This document shows, piece by piece, positions 10,381 to 23,901 of a stretch of 64,000 nucleotides of DNA. Position numbers and translations under genes: made by a program. The DNA comes from Lutraria lutraria (lineage: Eukaryota > Mollusca > Bivalvia > Venerida > Mactridae): positions 1,252,501 through 1,316,500 of the forward strand of contig OZ026847.1 of the NCBI GenBank assembly GCA_964023205.1, written 5' to 3'. Position 1 is the stretch's first letter; the number at the start of each line of letters is the position of its first letter. Under the pieces are notes generated by a model, which saw only the letters and a program-made list of their open reading frames with translations, had not been told where the DNA came from and searched no databases.

Positions 10381-12919
10381 TCTAAAATTAACTTGTGTAT
10401 TTTTAAAAAATTGCATTTTGTCGTTTTAATATTCTAGAAAAACATAGCTAATACCATAATTCACCATATCGATGGCGAGGTTAAGAAATGAAGAAATGTT
10501 CCAAGTTATATTACTTTAACATTTAGAAATCTTATGTTTAATTAATACCAACTGGCATATCTAAGCTATATATAACATCGTGTGGTGTAGAGAAACTTAA
10601 TAACGGAAAAGTCATTACCAACAATAGACGCCAAGCAATTCTAAAACGCCTATTGTATAAGGTGTGAAATGCTAAGAATAATTCAATGTAACTCTTGGAT
10701 TCCCTTAATGTGTACTTTTTGTGAAAGCTGCGCAACCACTCCAAAACTGCCCTCCCTCCAACAACAGCGTGGCACACCTATTTTCCAAACTGTACGATTT
10801 AATTATTAATGAGCAACAACCTAATGGTGTTGCTTTAGAGCGGCTGTATTGTAAATATTACAGACACTCTATTTGAATGTTAAAAACACAAATGCATTTA
10901 AACCATATCCTCGTGAAGTACGGATTTCCATTTAAAAGGAATTCATGAAGAGAGCTTTTAAACAATTGTAGAAGATTTCAGTGCATTTAACAAAACCACA
11001 AAACTAAATACGATCTCTGGTTTCCACAATGCATTAATTACAAAGACCTTGACTAGTTTTTACGAGAATTGAGTTGCTTTTTGTTTCAATGGATAAATTG
11101 CTTCCAGAAGAACGACTACAAAACGACACAATTAACAAAACAGAGAGGAATAGAAAATAATGTAAAATGTGATTTTTTCAGCTAATTGAAAGACCGCCAA
11201 AACTAGCAACTGCAAAAAAATGCGTATCTTAATGGAAACCTGTCCCATGGTTGAAGAAACAAACTGATTAAAGTGAAATGAATAGTGAGATTGTAATCAA
11301 CCCTTTGAAGCTAACAAATGAGCAAAACCCTCATTCGTCTAATGTAGTATTCTGCCAGAAATCAGTGCTTTCAGACAACAAAGAGTAAATAAAAAATGAC
11401 GATTTCCAACCTTGCGTTACATAGTGGCAATTAATTTACAATACGATACTGTACGAATGTAGTACAATGTCCCATAGTAAACAATCACAATATACTTGTA
11501 TCATATTTGAAGAACTACACCAGATTGAATGACATACAAACATGATCAAGTCGAATTTTAAAAAGCACTTTAGCTTTGTACAATCAGTACACAGATAATC
11601 TGGTTATTAGTTATCAGAGTGTTTCTTTTATAATTCTCAGTGAATTTGTTCGGTTCTAAAAAGGATGTTGTTAGAACAAGTTTCTTAAGAACATTTCCAT
11701 TCAGAATATAATGTAATATAACCTTCCTATACTAATATCATGTTGTAGTGAGGGTGCCAAAGGCACTTAGCTATTTACACTAACAAGTCTCTGTCTAGTG
11801 ATTCACTATCATCGAGTATTGATAAAAACAAACGTTGTGGGTAACATGATGGTATATCTCGCTTCAAGACGTTTCTGATCTTGTTTGTTTGTACCAAAAG
11901 CAAGAGATTTTTAAATTTTAGAAATACATTTGTCTGTGTCATAAAAGGTGTAGGGACATGATATTCTGAATTATAGTTTTCGAATTCATGATTTTTCCTT
12001 GAAAAGTTTATATGATAGTAAATGTAAGTAATTATAAAGACATAAAACGTGTATGAAGGAGGTAAAGTATGTGTATACTTTTAGCAACCTGTTAAATACT
12101 CCCCGTAGCCTGTGTCAAACTGAATACACTTAAATAAATGATAATATTATTGTTTGCATTCAAATTCATAAAACAAACTCAAGTCTTTCATGAAGCTTTC
12201 ATGATACTCTGGTTGTTATCTCCAGTAGCATCCAGTTAAAGTAGAGACTTCTAGTTTTATCATTTAGAAACTGTCATCACTGAGGCGAGAATATAATTCA
12301 TTTTAGAGTCAGTGTCTTGTTATGAATGACAATATAAATGGGCATATCTCCTTAATTATCGTTTCTAGGACCGGTCGAAGTATACGTTTCCGTCCGAAAG
12401 TAATGATTCCATAAGCAGTAAGTTATACCTTTTTAATGATGTTCAGTTGCCTTTTCAATACATATAATATGCAAGAAGGTTTTTGAAATGACACAGGAGC
12501 AATAGCAGCGTGTATTGAACGAAGAACGTTTTTCATATACAGCGTATAATCTGGAGTGTCAAAGGAAGGTATCAAATCTCAAAAAAGCAAATCATAGAAA
12601 AATAACAATATAATCATTTTTCAGATGTCCGAGATCCATTGGCCCAACAGATACCAAAATTCATCTCAACATCTTAACGCCAAGTTTTACAAACGAGCCA
12701 TCAATATGATAAATTCTTCTATCTGACCTGTGTGATTTTCTGAGGAAATCATTTAATCATGAAATCTCTTGGATATTTTATTTGATGTTTTAGTTTGTCC
12801 ACTCCAATCTATCATTTCTGTATCATGACGTAGACGCTGTTCTAGATCTATGACATATTCATCACCTTACAAGATCTATGTCTAAAACACAGAGCCAAAC
12901 AAACACCGTTTAAAGGAAC
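10381..12919. other. AT-rich DNA, nothing identified
   Basis: About 2.5 kb without a supported gene or repeat. The 79-codon minus frame at 10538-10777 has no recognisable domain. Confidence 0.4.
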
Positions 12920-13086
12920 TACAGTACAACCACTCCAAAGCAACATCCTTCGTGTGTAGCAAAATATGTTGTCGTTGAGAGCGTGTTGCTCTAGGGAGGC
13001 TAAATTAGTGTAATAGTTAAATCATGCTGTTATTGAAAGCAGATTGTTGCTCAAGAGAGGGTCGGTTCTGGAGATGTTGTACTGTA
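12920..13086 (+). mobile_element. MITE-like element, family 1
   Basis: Bounded by TACAGTACAACCACTCC on the left and GATGTTGTACTGTA on the right, with TA at each edge and an interior of GTTGCTC and GAGAGGGTCG phrases as at 2309-2490. This copy has the best matching termini of the family. No coding capacity. Confidence 0.7.
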
Positions 13087-14047
13087 TACAAATTGTTCCA
13101 GAATGTCTTAATATTGTGTTATACATGTATAAGATAATATGAGAATAGTTTTATAATTTATGGTTATTCTTTAAGAGTTAGACTGAATGAGTTTTTTCTA
13201 TTTCAATTTATAGATAAAGTGTAACATTATTCCAATGGGAGTTTTGGAAAATTAAAAAAAAGATATTTATGGGGTTAAGATTTCTTACCTGTTTTTTTTC
13301 TAATTCAATTTCTTGATAAAGTATATAACAGTATTCTCTGGGGGAACTTTTGTAAAATTAAAAAGCTGTATGTGAATCGGAATGTACCCATCCCTTGTAT
13401 ATTACCAAATTCAATACGAAATTTAAGTATAAAGGATCTCTTAAGTTGGACCAAAATGACGAATACCATAATCACACAATACCGTATGGCTCTTTACCAA
13501 TTTACGTCAATTTAATGCTTGAATTAATAATAAGATCATCGTTGATGAAATTACTAATCATGCATTCTGTATTTCTGAGAATAATACTGGGAATAGACAT
13601 TGACATAATTGCATGAAAGACATTTTCTGAGCACCAGGTTTCGACCTTACGTTATTTCGGATTTTCTAAGTATATGTGAATACATCGTCACAGCTTAGAA
13701 CACCATTGTTCAAAGAAGGACTTCAAACCAATTCATCATATGTCATGGACAACATAATTATTACATATTGTGCTTCATATCTTTTCAACAACGTCAATGA
13801 TGTGATATACACAATATGTTTGCCTTCGTTTCTGCATCAGATTTTTTTATTATATATAATGGTAGTATCATTCTTACACCATAGTAATATTACAAGTACA
13901 TATCAGTAATACATACTTCTATTGTATCTAATAAAAAAAATAATGTTTGGTGATTTTTCATCTTTATTGATTACTGTATTTAATGTCATACGATCTATTC
14001 TATATCATTTCTGTTTCTGAAATCTTATTTACTTCGTTCATACTGTA
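13087..14047. other. AT-rich DNA, nothing identified
   Basis: Two loosely similar stretches (TTTTTTCTAATTTCAATTT-like phrases near 13190-13220 and 13290-13320) hint at a short old duplication. Nothing else is supported. Confidence 0.4.
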
Positions 14048-14225
14048 TACAGAACAATCTCTGTGCAGCAACATCTTGTGGGAGCTGCAAATATTGGCCG
14101 CTGTTTAGATGGTTGTTTTTCAGAGGTTAAATCTAAAGTAAATATAAACATATGGAAATTTTGAAGGTGTTGTTACGGAGAGGTTGTTGTTCTACAGATG
14201 GTCGCTCTGGAGAGGTTTTACTGTA
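14048..14225 (+). mobile_element. MITE-like element, family 1
   Basis: It opens TACAGAACAATCTCT and closes GGAGAGGTTTTACTGTA. The interior carries GAGAGGTTGTTGTTC and GGTCGCTCTGG, as in the other family members. Confidence 0.6.
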
Positions 14226-15773
14226 GTTATTTGTATTGTGTTTTATTATATGCCTATTATATGTTTGTATGAAACTGATTGAATTTAAAAATGTGTTCTG
14301 TGGACCAGACTGGAAACTGGTTGTATAACAAATATGTTATCCACACAAAATAAAGTCATTTTCATGAGCATTACTACAGAATAAGAGTTTTTAATGTTTT
14401 AACGGGAGCCGAAATCTACATTTTACGTAAGGTGTTGACTGGCACACGAATTAATGTATTGCCAGTCGTCCATATGATTATTTGTCTTTCATTTTGGCAA
14501 TTTAAGACTTTCACCCAATAGTATCTGAACTCAGGATTTTTTGTTTAAACTTTGGATAATCACCAATTTATACCTGGACGAAATATTACATTAAGTAATT
14601 CTACAACATTAGGTATCATCAAAATTAGATAAAACTATTTAAATTAATGTAGAGTATTTATGTAAGGTTCACTTTAGTGTTTCTGTTGCTGATCATTTGT
14701 TCAAATTGCTTGTTGCAGTTCATTCTTAGTGTATCACTTGTGTTAACGAGGTATATGTAATGGTGTACGTGCAAAATTGCTTCTTAAAATTTCCCAAGAC
14801 AATACAAATGATAAACAAAAACATTTCTGTTTTGAAATACTGGATAACTTGTTACTCTATTCAGTCTGTCATATATAGCAGAATTGGTGCAGCGCAATTC
14901 TGCCTTGAATGTGATATTTTTTCTTTTGATTAAGAATTTAACGCCCGTACGAAATACAATACAGTTAAACAAATAGTAACCATGACAATTATGGAAGAAA
15001 GTGTCAAACATCCGATAAGTTATAACCCTTATGCTATAGGTCTATAGAATTTAATTAAGAAGGCTTTCTTAATGAAAGAAATAGCTGTTGTTAATTTCCG
15101 AAAAATGTTGTATTTCGGGTAGATCTATAATTAATCTTTTTAAGACGATTAAAATTGTGTTCAATTTATGAAAAACGATGCCGAACCATAATGTATGATA
15201 TACATTTTTTCTTTAGTTAAAATAGCATGTAGCCAACATGTATTTAATGATGTTAATATAGGAATGGAATCTAGTATCAGGAGACAAAATCAACTTCTGA
15301 ATATTACTAACTTCTCCAGATTCATTTTGGAAATCTTTTGATTTTTGTTGTTGTTGTTGTTTATGAATTCAATTCTGTTCTAAACTACATTAAAACGGTA
15401 ATTTCCAGAACAAGAGCACATTATTAAATGCAACAGCTTATCTTTACTTGTATTTTAAGAGATCATTATACACTTAGATATAAAGTACCTATTAGATACA
15501 CACAATTTTATTCTCATCCATAATACACGCCTTGATGTATCAATATGCTCTTTTCTGATCACAACAAGCCATCATTTTGCTGCTAATGTCTCCATGATGT
15601 TTCGTTTCTCAAAATATATTCTAATGTGCAGTTGATTACTGTCTGATGCGGTATATAAATTCCTTCTTTCCTGATCAATACTAATTGAATAGTATCTCCT
15701 ACATACCACTAGAATTCAACAGGCTTGGCGCACGGGGAGTGTTTCTCTGAAGACAATAAACCTGCTCTGCACT
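14226..15773. other. AT-rich DNA, nothing identified
   Basis: No gene or repeat supported. There is a short (TTG)n run near 15345-15360. Confidence 0.4.
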
Positions 15774-15774
15774 C

Positions 15775-15809
<35 letters not shown>

Positions 15810-15922
15810 TCTCCCTCTCTCTCTCCCTCTCTACCTCTACCTCTCTCCCTCTCTACCTCTACCTCTCTCTCTCTCCCACTTTCTCCCTCCCTCTCTCTCT
15901 CTCTCTCCCTCTCCTACTCTAC

Positions 15923-15969
<47 letters not shown>

Positions 15970-16087
15970 ACTCTCTCTCTCTCTCTCCCTCACTCTCTCT
16001 CTCTCTCTCTCCCTCTCTACCTCTCTCTCTCTCTCTCTCCCTCTCTACCTCTCTCTCTCTCTCTACCCCCCTTTCTCTCTCTCTCCC

Positions 16088-16127
<40 letters not shown>

Positions 16128-16205
16128 TCTACCTGTCTCTCTCTCTCTCTACCCCCCTTTCTCTCTCTCTCCCTCACTCTCTCTCTCTCTCTCTCTCTCC
16201 CTCTC

Positions 16206-16236
<31 letters not shown>

Positions 16237-16292
16237 ACCCCCCTCTCTCTCTCTCTCCCTCATTCTCTCCCTCTCTCTCTACCCCCCTCCTT

Positions 16293-16373
<81 letters not shown>
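15774..16373. repeat. (CT)n microsatellite, about 600 bp
   Basis: Nearly uninterrupted CT dinucleotides with CCCT, CTAC and CCCCC interruptions. Phrases such as CTCTACCCCCCTTTCTCT recur, so local duplications of interrupted blocks helped it grow. Open frames of Ser/Leu/Pro or Arg/Glu are artefacts of the repeat. Confidence 0.95.
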
Positions 16374-16424
16374 GGAAAGGTAATCACTTTGATCTGAGCT
16401 GGTGGACTTCGTGTATACACTGAT

Positions 16425-16587
16425 TTAACCGGACACACTGAAAACTGGAATTCCTTGGAAATCGCACGATTTAAATGTCCCTTTTTTCTTTCGGAATTTA
16501 TGAAAAGTTATCTGAAAACCGGAATTCTCAGAAAACCAGACTTTAGCCCAGTCCGGATGGGGTCCGGTATTCAGGGGTTTTACTGTA
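16425..16587 (+). mobile_element. MITE-like element, family 2 (CCGGA type)
   Basis: Imperfect inverted halves: ACCGGACACACTGAAAACTGG and GGAATTC on the left, CAGTCCGGATGGGGTCCGG and GGGGTTTTACTGTA on the right. It shares GAAAACYGGAATTCTCAG with 48563-48668 and GTCCGG-TTC-TTTTACT(G/A)TA with 19801-19897. Confidence 0.6.
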
Positions 16588-17095
16588 CACGCCTAAATGT
16601 TTGAAATCTATATACAGTTACAGGTTTAGATTTAACATAACGAGACACGGCCCTAATTTACCCTAGCCGTGCTTCACTAATATATCAATATACGCTGTCT
16701 GTGAGATAAAATAGTCAATGCCAGTGCTGCTAACGACCCTGGGATGATGTTATATTGGGAAGATGTATTCTGATGTGTTGTTGATTGTGTCTGATAAGGT
16801 TAATAAACTATTCCATTACAGCTAAACAAAAAACGAAAAAAACACAACCATACTATCAGGCGTCAATCAACCATAAAAACTTCCAGATTTGTTGAGCGCG
16901 TGCCTAAAACAAACAGGACTTAAATTGCGGAATAAAACTTATACGGAATAAAGACTTGCCGTACATACTCTAATAATATTCTTATAGAAACACGAATTAA
17001 AAGAATCACGTGACACGGCGATTGGTCGCTGATGATAAAAATGTGAACATGACAAATCGATAAAATGTACATGTAATATGAAAATTTTAATCGAA
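16588..17095. other. AT-rich DNA, nothing identified
   Basis: No gene or repeat supported. Confidence 0.4.
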
Positions 17096-17362
17096 TCAAT
17101 TACCGTTAATTTGGTATTCATGGGGTATAACAAACTCGTTTGCAAACACGTGTTTAATGTGCAGCAGTCGAATTTTTTCGCCATCTGAAATAATCGTCCT
17201 ACATCCACTTTGAGAACATCTTATGCAGGCGACTATCTTTTGCGATCCGATCCGATGTTTTAAATGTAAACAGTAAGCATTGTTAAACATTATGAGCTCG
17301 CTTTTATGTTCATCCCCTATTCGTGTCTGACTTATGGCTGATTTAGAAAATTTGTGTAGCAC
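17096..17362 (-). CDS. Possible FLYWCH-like zinc-finger exon or fragment
   Basis: An 88-codon minus-strand frame opening with ATG. Residues 25-75 approximately fit the FLYWCH layout: a hydrophobic start (ELIMFNNAYCLHLK), a basic turn, then CIRCSQSGCRTIISDGEK and HIKH. The Cys pair (IRC, SGC) and two His sit where FLYWCH fingers place metal ligands. The usual Trp before the first ligand Cys is replaced, and the His pair is spaced H-x2-H rather than H-x-H. FLYWCH fingers occur in chromatin proteins and in some MULE-type transposons. No neighbouring exon or transposase domain was found, so this could be a decayed fragment or a chance match. Confidence 0.28.
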   Translation of the reverse strand: MLHKFSKSAISQTRIGDEHKSELIMFNNAYCLHLKHRIGSQKIVACIRCSQSGCRTIISDGEKIRLLHIKHVFANEFVIPHEYQINGN

Positions 17363-18486
17363 TTATTTCAAGTGTAAACAACATAGAATACAGCTTGAAA
17401 ATGGCAGTAAGCGGAGATAAACCAACATTTAAAGGTTTGTAGCGGAAATGGAAGATACAAACGTGGAACGGGATAGTAAACAGAATGCTTGGTGAGACAC
17501 AAAAAGAATTGGAAATAGTTGCTAACTCATGTCACTATGTTGATCACCGGAATATTGGGAACGAAACACGCCCTGAACGAGAGTCACCTTACATAAAACA
17601 GGTGTCAGAATAACTTTATTCACTCAAAATGAAGCAAATGATTTTGTCTGAACAGTTGCATACAATGGGAAAGCAGAATTATTTTCATCGTCTCCCTCGG
17701 TACTCGATATGGTTTTAATTTGACATTATTCTGCATTTTTATACAAAATGTTTGATGTATGCCAAATATATGCCTAGTTTGCAAACTTCTGTAGAAATTG
17801 AATGTGTATAATATCATTTGTCTTCATGTTTTATGGCTACATGCATGATGCTCATGTTGCTTATTTATTGTCATTTATTATATACCGAGATTCCATTGGA
17901 GAACAATACACGTACGAAATTGTGTTGTATCAAAGTCCGTAGTTATTGAATTTTTGAAATACAAAACGAACAATTAATGATCATAGAGTAATATAGATAA
18001 CCAAAACACAATGTATGCATTGAATATGAACACTTGGGTATAACATGTAGTCGAGTTCAGTGTTAAGAATAAAAAAATACATCGAGAAATATATTAGGAC
18101 AATTTTCCATTATCTATTCGCCAAGTCAACTGGTCAATGCGATGACCATGTTGCTTTATTTCAATTTGCGGTCTTAATATCTGCGTTTAACAGTTGTTAT
18201 AAAATACCTTCTACATTTGACCTTATCTATACAAACTGATTTTTTAAAGAAGATTCTTACTAATGTCCAGACATACCTAATGGATGTACCAGTATGTGTC
18301 GAAGACGCGGAAAGTAAATGCAATAGTATATAGTTATATATCATTATATGATTTTAATCAAATACAAAGGTTTGAGAGTTGATCGCTCACGTTATACAAA
18401 AATCAAAGCTCTGAAGGTACTGCTGTTGTTCGGAACTACAAAGCAGTCAAAAGTTGAATTTTTTTGTAGGGTGAGTTTTTGAATCC
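17363..18486. other. AT-rich DNA, nothing identified
   Basis: No gene or repeat supported. Confidence 0.4.
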
Positions 18487-18610
18487 GAACGATAGATCGC
18501 ACATGAATTTCGATGCAGACTTAAGTACTACTAACGCTTTTCTACACCCGCTATGCAGTTGTTAAAGCTGTTCCCGTTCCATGTGCTTTCAGTACTTTGA
18601 TTTATGATTC
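18487..18610 (+). repeat. Dispersed repeat X, internally deleted copy
   Basis: It shares GATGCAGACTTAAGTACT, TTTTCTACACCCGC, TTCCCGTTCC and TTTCAGTACTTTGA with the other X copies. The roughly 40-bp stretch corresponding to the minisatellite unit is missing between TTCC and TTTCAGTACTTT. Confidence 0.6.
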
Positions 18611-19800
18611 CCATCTGATCAAGCAAATAGCATAATATCATATAGTCTACATTACCTGCCTCTTTGTATACTTCACTTTTGCAGAATGTAATATCTAACA
18701 CACGAAGACACACTCGAAGAAAAGGTTACACGTTATAAGCATTTAATCAATCGATTACAATTTCCCGATGAACCACTTTTTTTAAATATCTGGTTGACAC
18801 AGTTATCATCGCATCGTCCATGAATTCAATGATGACTTCTATACGTTTACAATAGAAACTAGGAACCAGATAAATTAGCATATAAAGCACGAGGATTATG
18901 ACGTCATCCTTCCTTGAAATGTGTGTACTGATAGTAAATATTGTAGTAATCCGAGGGACAGGATTGTTTAGATTTTTTACGACTGTCTAGTATTGCTCGT
19001 TTACGATATTGATAGCCATCTGATTTTGACTTATATGCACGTCATATTTGAATTTGTATTTACGCCATTGAACTGAAAAAAATGGAACTATGTTCGTAGG
19101 CGGAAGGTTAAATTAATGGAAGCTGTTCGGTATGCAGGTTTTCAATGAAAACTGAGCGATTTCTGAAATACGGTAATAACTTTATTGTTCGTACCGAACA
19201 ACAATAAGTATTATTGATTGCTCACTATTGTTCACTACTCCCCAGTCGTGATTGATATGTTCAGTTTTCCTATGTCCTACTTTCTATAATGTGTAGACGT
19301 TTTGTAGTAGTCTCGCTTAAAGAAAACAGCGACTAGTTTGTCCAGAATTACTTCTATTAAATAAAAACAAAATTAATCATGAAAATGGTAATTTAGAATT
19401 ATGATAGTTGTCACCTTTAGTATATTATACAACTTACTGTCTGGTGTAAGTGTTCGTCCATTCTAGTAAACGTCTTGTCATGGCACAATTGTGATGCTAA
19501 ATTGTCGTAGGAACACTAAGTAAAGGGTACATTGATTACTAAAATTGAATTCCCATTGACCAAAATCGTCATGACTGACACAATATCTTTGAGTAAAAGA
19601 CAGATCCTGTCACCACAAGTAGAATCCGACATGTAAAATCTACTGAGTCGTAGTAAGTCATTATAATTTACGAACGCATTAGTTAGATTTTATGCGTATG
19701 TAATTACAAGCACTAAGCTTAAAAACTTAAACAAAACATGTTTTTAATTACTGCACAAATTTACATGGGGATGTAGAATAAGTCCTGATTGAAAATGTAA
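18611..19800. other. AT-rich DNA, nothing identified apart from a small palindrome
   Basis: An imperfect palindrome (TTATTGTTCG / CGAACAACAATAA) lies near 19180-19206. No gene supported. Confidence 0.4.
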
Positions 19801-19897
19801 TACAGTAATGTAATTCATCGAAAGTTCTCAGAAAACCGAAGTTCTCAGACTTAAGCCCTAGTCCGAAAGGCGTCCGGTGTTCGAGGATTTTACTATA
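19801..19897 (+). mobile_element. MITE-like element, family 2, degraded
   Basis: It opens TACAGTAATG and closes GAGGATTTTACTATA, with AGTTCTCAG(A)AAACCG and GTCCGG phrases inside, as at 16425-16587 and 48563-48668. Confidence 0.5.
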
Positions 19898-21376
19898 CAC
19901 GGAAGCGCATGTGGAATATGAAAGGAATCCATAGAGCATGTCTTAGCCGCACAAATATAACGTGCGTGTAAAGGTCAAGAAGAATCCTATAATTTATAGT
20001 GAGTGGAAAAACTATAATAGTATAAACTAGGTGCTGACAGGTCGACTTGACTTCAAGAAATAGTTTTGGACCTAATTTGGTGATGAGATTTGACCCCATT
20101 ACACGATCTGAAAACCCTTTGGTTTAATTCCCTGTTATAAGCCTAACAAATATCCTCCTTCACTTTATCTATATTTCTCGATGAAGCGATCTTGAAATTG
20201 CCTTGTAAGTTATTTTGCGTCTGTAACAATCCAGGTTATTACATATTGGCAATTAATTATACTTTTGTTCATTTCCCCCTCATAAAACTATTCTTCAGTT
20301 GCCTTAGATCCACGCCACGTTTCCCCTAAAGGCGAAAACATCGTGTGTAATAATTTGTTCATCGTCTTATTGATATGTAAGTTCGTTGTTTGGCTGTTCA
20401 CCCCAAAGCTCGTCTGCAACACTTAAACCATCTTAAATTTGTGAGATATACTACAGGAAACACTCTATCCTCCTCGCACGCACAACTATTAGACACCATT
20501 TCAGGCTGAAAATATGATAGGTGATCGGACATGATAAAGATTTTAAACCGTTCTCTTACACCAAAGGCCAATACAAGCGTATGTGCAACATGTCCCACTT
20601 TTCCTTCGTCAGGATAGTTTTATAGAAAGGGTTTTTCAGTTGTGCTTTATTCCGCTCATTATAATACGTAAACTATGTTATTTTCTGAAGCCGACAAGAT
20701 AATAGACTAAACAATCTAAATTGTCATGGTGATATAGGCCCCTAAAACAAAAGGAAATTTTTTGATTAGGAAGATAACACAGTTTGCTTTATAGAATAAA
20801 TCACAATGGCAAATAATCTTATGTATTGTCATATTTTATTATAATTACAAAATATGTGGTCAAAGTTGTCTGCATTTTCATTAATTCCAAAGGTTTTGCT
20901 TTCAACTTAAGAAACTATATTATGAATAAATATAAACAGCGCCCTATCTTCTTTAGATGCTTATATATTTTTTGTTGAACATTAACCAAAAGATGATCAC
21001 CTATAACAATAAGTTTGTCATAAATAGTGATTCTAAATAGAGATAAATACGAACTTTCTCGTTTTAAGACAGAAAACGGATTCAGTATGAGAAATCCTGT
21101 CACGTGGTGTATCTATAGTTGCTACTGTCATATATCAGATGTCGTAGTAAGTAATATATTTGCCAGATTATCCTGGATTCTGTCAGTCTAAATATGCTGA
21201 TTTTGGTGTAGTCAGACAAGTGAAATATATTCAGGTTATTGGACGAATGGATCAAGATATAAATATCACAATATGTTTTATAAAACTAAACACATTGCAT
21301 CAAGCTACACATTAATATAAGACTGTTTCTTAGATGGTCTGATAAGATACACAGTTTTGTGATATCCCGTATTAAT
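19898..21376. other. AT-rich DNA, nothing identified
   Basis: No gene or repeat supported; open frames here are short and not protein-like. Confidence 0.4.
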
Positions 21377-21522
21377 AGTTACAGGGCCAGTAACTGACGC
21401 GATATAGGATATACGGTCCTATCTATATCTGTATCGGGGCGAGACCAAAGGTCGTGTCTCATTGTGGTTTTCCACAGAACCGTATATATCCCTTATCGGG
21501 TCAGTTACTATCCCTGTAACGA
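21377..21522. repeat. Inverted repeat with 45-bp arms
   Basis: The left arm (21377-21423) opens GTTACAGGGCCAGTAACTGA and the right arm (21475-21522) is its inverse, ending TCAGTTACTATCCCTGTAAC. Most positions match. The loop of about 50 bp contains a second small stem (GAGACCAAAGGTC / GTGTCTC). Confidence 0.75.
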
Positions 21523-21635
21523 TTATATCACGCAGCCTACCTTCCTCCTCATCATTTCTCAAAGTCTCCATTACAGACCTAATATATTCTGGTAACTTAC
21601 TATGTGATATATTAGGTCACCACGTGACGTCAAAA

Positions 21636-21703
21636 TATCCAGATTGCCGGGATACAAATCCAGGCACTAACCACTGGACCACGGTCGTGGCTGTGTGTGT
21701 GTG
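21636..21703 (-). mobile_element. tRNA-derived SINE relic
   Basis: The reverse complement reads GACCGTGGTCCAGTGGTTAG (box A-like) followed within a few bases by TTTGTATCCCGG (box B-like). The spacing is too short for a tRNA, so the head looks internally deleted. Confidence 0.45.
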
Positions 21704-22658
21704 GAACTCTGTTGCTGATAGTACAACTGTCTAACCTCAGGATTCCAGCGCTATCAGCGCTTTGATTATCTATACAATTCAAAACATGAACAATGTTTGT
21801 CTTGGTTTTGTGCAATATAGGTTTAAATGAACTGCATGTACATGGTTGTACAAATGTATACAATGGAACTAAATGATCAGATGCCTTCTGTTTACATGTG
21901 ATTTTTATTTATTGAACTACATTTTTATGTTGTGTAGCCTTTATTGACGGATGGTCGTTATTTGGGGGTCGGTATGTTCTTAATACTAAATTATGTTGTT
22001 GTTATTTCATGATGACATGTATTCGGAGTTGGCTTCTTACACAGATTTGACTGTGTTTGAACAATCTAGAAATTATGTATATATATGTTATAAATATACA
22101 ATGTATTTGGTTCTACTTTTTAGTGGAATGGTGTTTGACAATGGTTCTATATATTTCAAAAGACAATGTGTGTGAATGACCAGCCCTGTCAGACACAGTA
22201 TCATGAAATTTGCCAAATACTTCTACTGTTTCGAATATTTGTTAAATATTTTACAGACAATATTGTTTAATATGGAAACCCATAGTCTATCGGCCGTCAT
22301 AAATACACGTCACAGATCTGTGTGTGATGTTGCTAAATCGTATCTAGTCATTCTAGGAGATGAACAGCATAATGTTATCAAATTGCTAGAAACGTCTGGA
22401 CAATATTCTGATACTATAAAGACGTCACTTGTGAAACCTAATATTCAATGTTTGATTACATATACCCACAGGGCATCGTTCTTTTATTATCCATAAAACG
22501 TAGAATGAACATGCATATTCATATTGAGATACGTAGAATTCTACATTTATGTATATTACCTTAGCGGAATCTTGGCGAATACTTATCATATATCTGAACG
22601 AACGTAACCAATATGTATCAGTATTGTGAATTGTATATCGAATTATTAACTCTTAACG
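21704..22658. other. AT-rich DNA, nothing identified
   Basis: Adjacent plus-strand frames at 21993-22175 and 22176-22496 show no recognisable domain and no splice context that I trust. Confidence 0.4.
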
Positions 22659-22906
22659 GAGACTCTCTCTCTCGCTCTCTCTCTCTACCTCTCTCTACCT
22701 CTTTCTCTCTCTCTCTCTCTCTCTCCCTCTCTCCCTCTCTCCCTCTTTCCCTCTCTCTCTCCCCCCCCCTCTCTCTCTCTCTACATCTCTCTCTATCCCT
22801 CTCTCTTTCTCCCTCCCTCTCTCCCTCCCTCTCTCTCTATCTCTCTCTCCCTTTCTCTCTCTCTCCCTCTCTCTCTCTCTCTGTGTGTGTGTGGGGGGGG
22901 GGGTGC
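22659..22906. repeat. (CT)n microsatellite with (GT)n and poly-G end
   Basis: CT-rich tract of about 240 bp with CCCCCCCC and CTAC interruptions, ending in TGTGTGTGTGTGG and a run of G. Similar in make-up to the tract at 15774-16373. Confidence 0.95.
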
Positions 22907-23901
22907 ATCGTATTAAAACATTACAATTCCCTTAAACAAGTTTTACTGTTGTGCAAATTAATATTTTTGAGCATGATATATATAATTTGTACATTTCTAG
23001 ATATCATTTATGTATAAATTTAGCAACAAACTGATGCTAATCTTTGAGATTATTCATTTACCACAAGACACTTACTGCGAATATTCATATAAAGTTCATT
23101 TCGTCACATTATTTGAACAATTCAGTCCTGAAACGTAGTTACGGCAGGTGTGATCTTTGCGTTTCGATTTTCTATGTCAAAAAAAAGAGTAAAATTGGAT
23201 TTTGTAAATGAACGTCATATACTGATTAGTTAAACTCCAGAATTATGTCTTATCCAGAATCATGGTAATATGGACATGAAACATATATAGTTTGATTATA
23301 ATGCCAACTTATTTCATCGAATATTTATTTAATCGAATCTCAAAAAGTTCTGCTACAATTTTAAGTCATTATCTTTTATGGAAATAACACGCAACCATTT
23401 TGGGGAATAGAATTTTAACAATTATAAAATAGCGTTTACACAAGTCTTTCCGTAACTTTTCTAAATTAACAAGGGACTAGTAAATATGATATAAATACGG
23501 TTGCTTTATTCCTCTCGACATTGATTTTGTAGAATTTCGCTCTTGTGAATTCTAACATGATCAAAATAATGACATATAGGCTTTCAGAAAACTTAATGGT
23601 TAAATGAGCTGTTTCGACTTTTTCGAATTAAACTGTTTTCCCAAATTCGTTAGAAAAATCATATCGACAAATAAATACATTTTATTTTGAAAATTCAACA
23701 ATTTCATGCAAAAATCACATTTTTCAGTCAAGCATTTTTAAATCTGTCGACAATCTTTGCAATGTATATATAGCTAACTGATATCCCACATCTTTATTTA
23801 TAAATTATACAAATGATACAAACCGGGTGACATTTTCGTGGCTAAAATTCCATTTCGACTCGTTTAATGCAAAAAAACAAAGCTACACGTGAAGAGATCT
23901 A
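22907..23901. other. AT-rich DNA, nothing identified
   Basis: No gene or repeat supported. Confidence 0.4.

Noticed and set aside
15725..16423. Ser/Leu-rich 232-codon open frame
   Set aside because: It is the translation of a (CT)n microsatellite.
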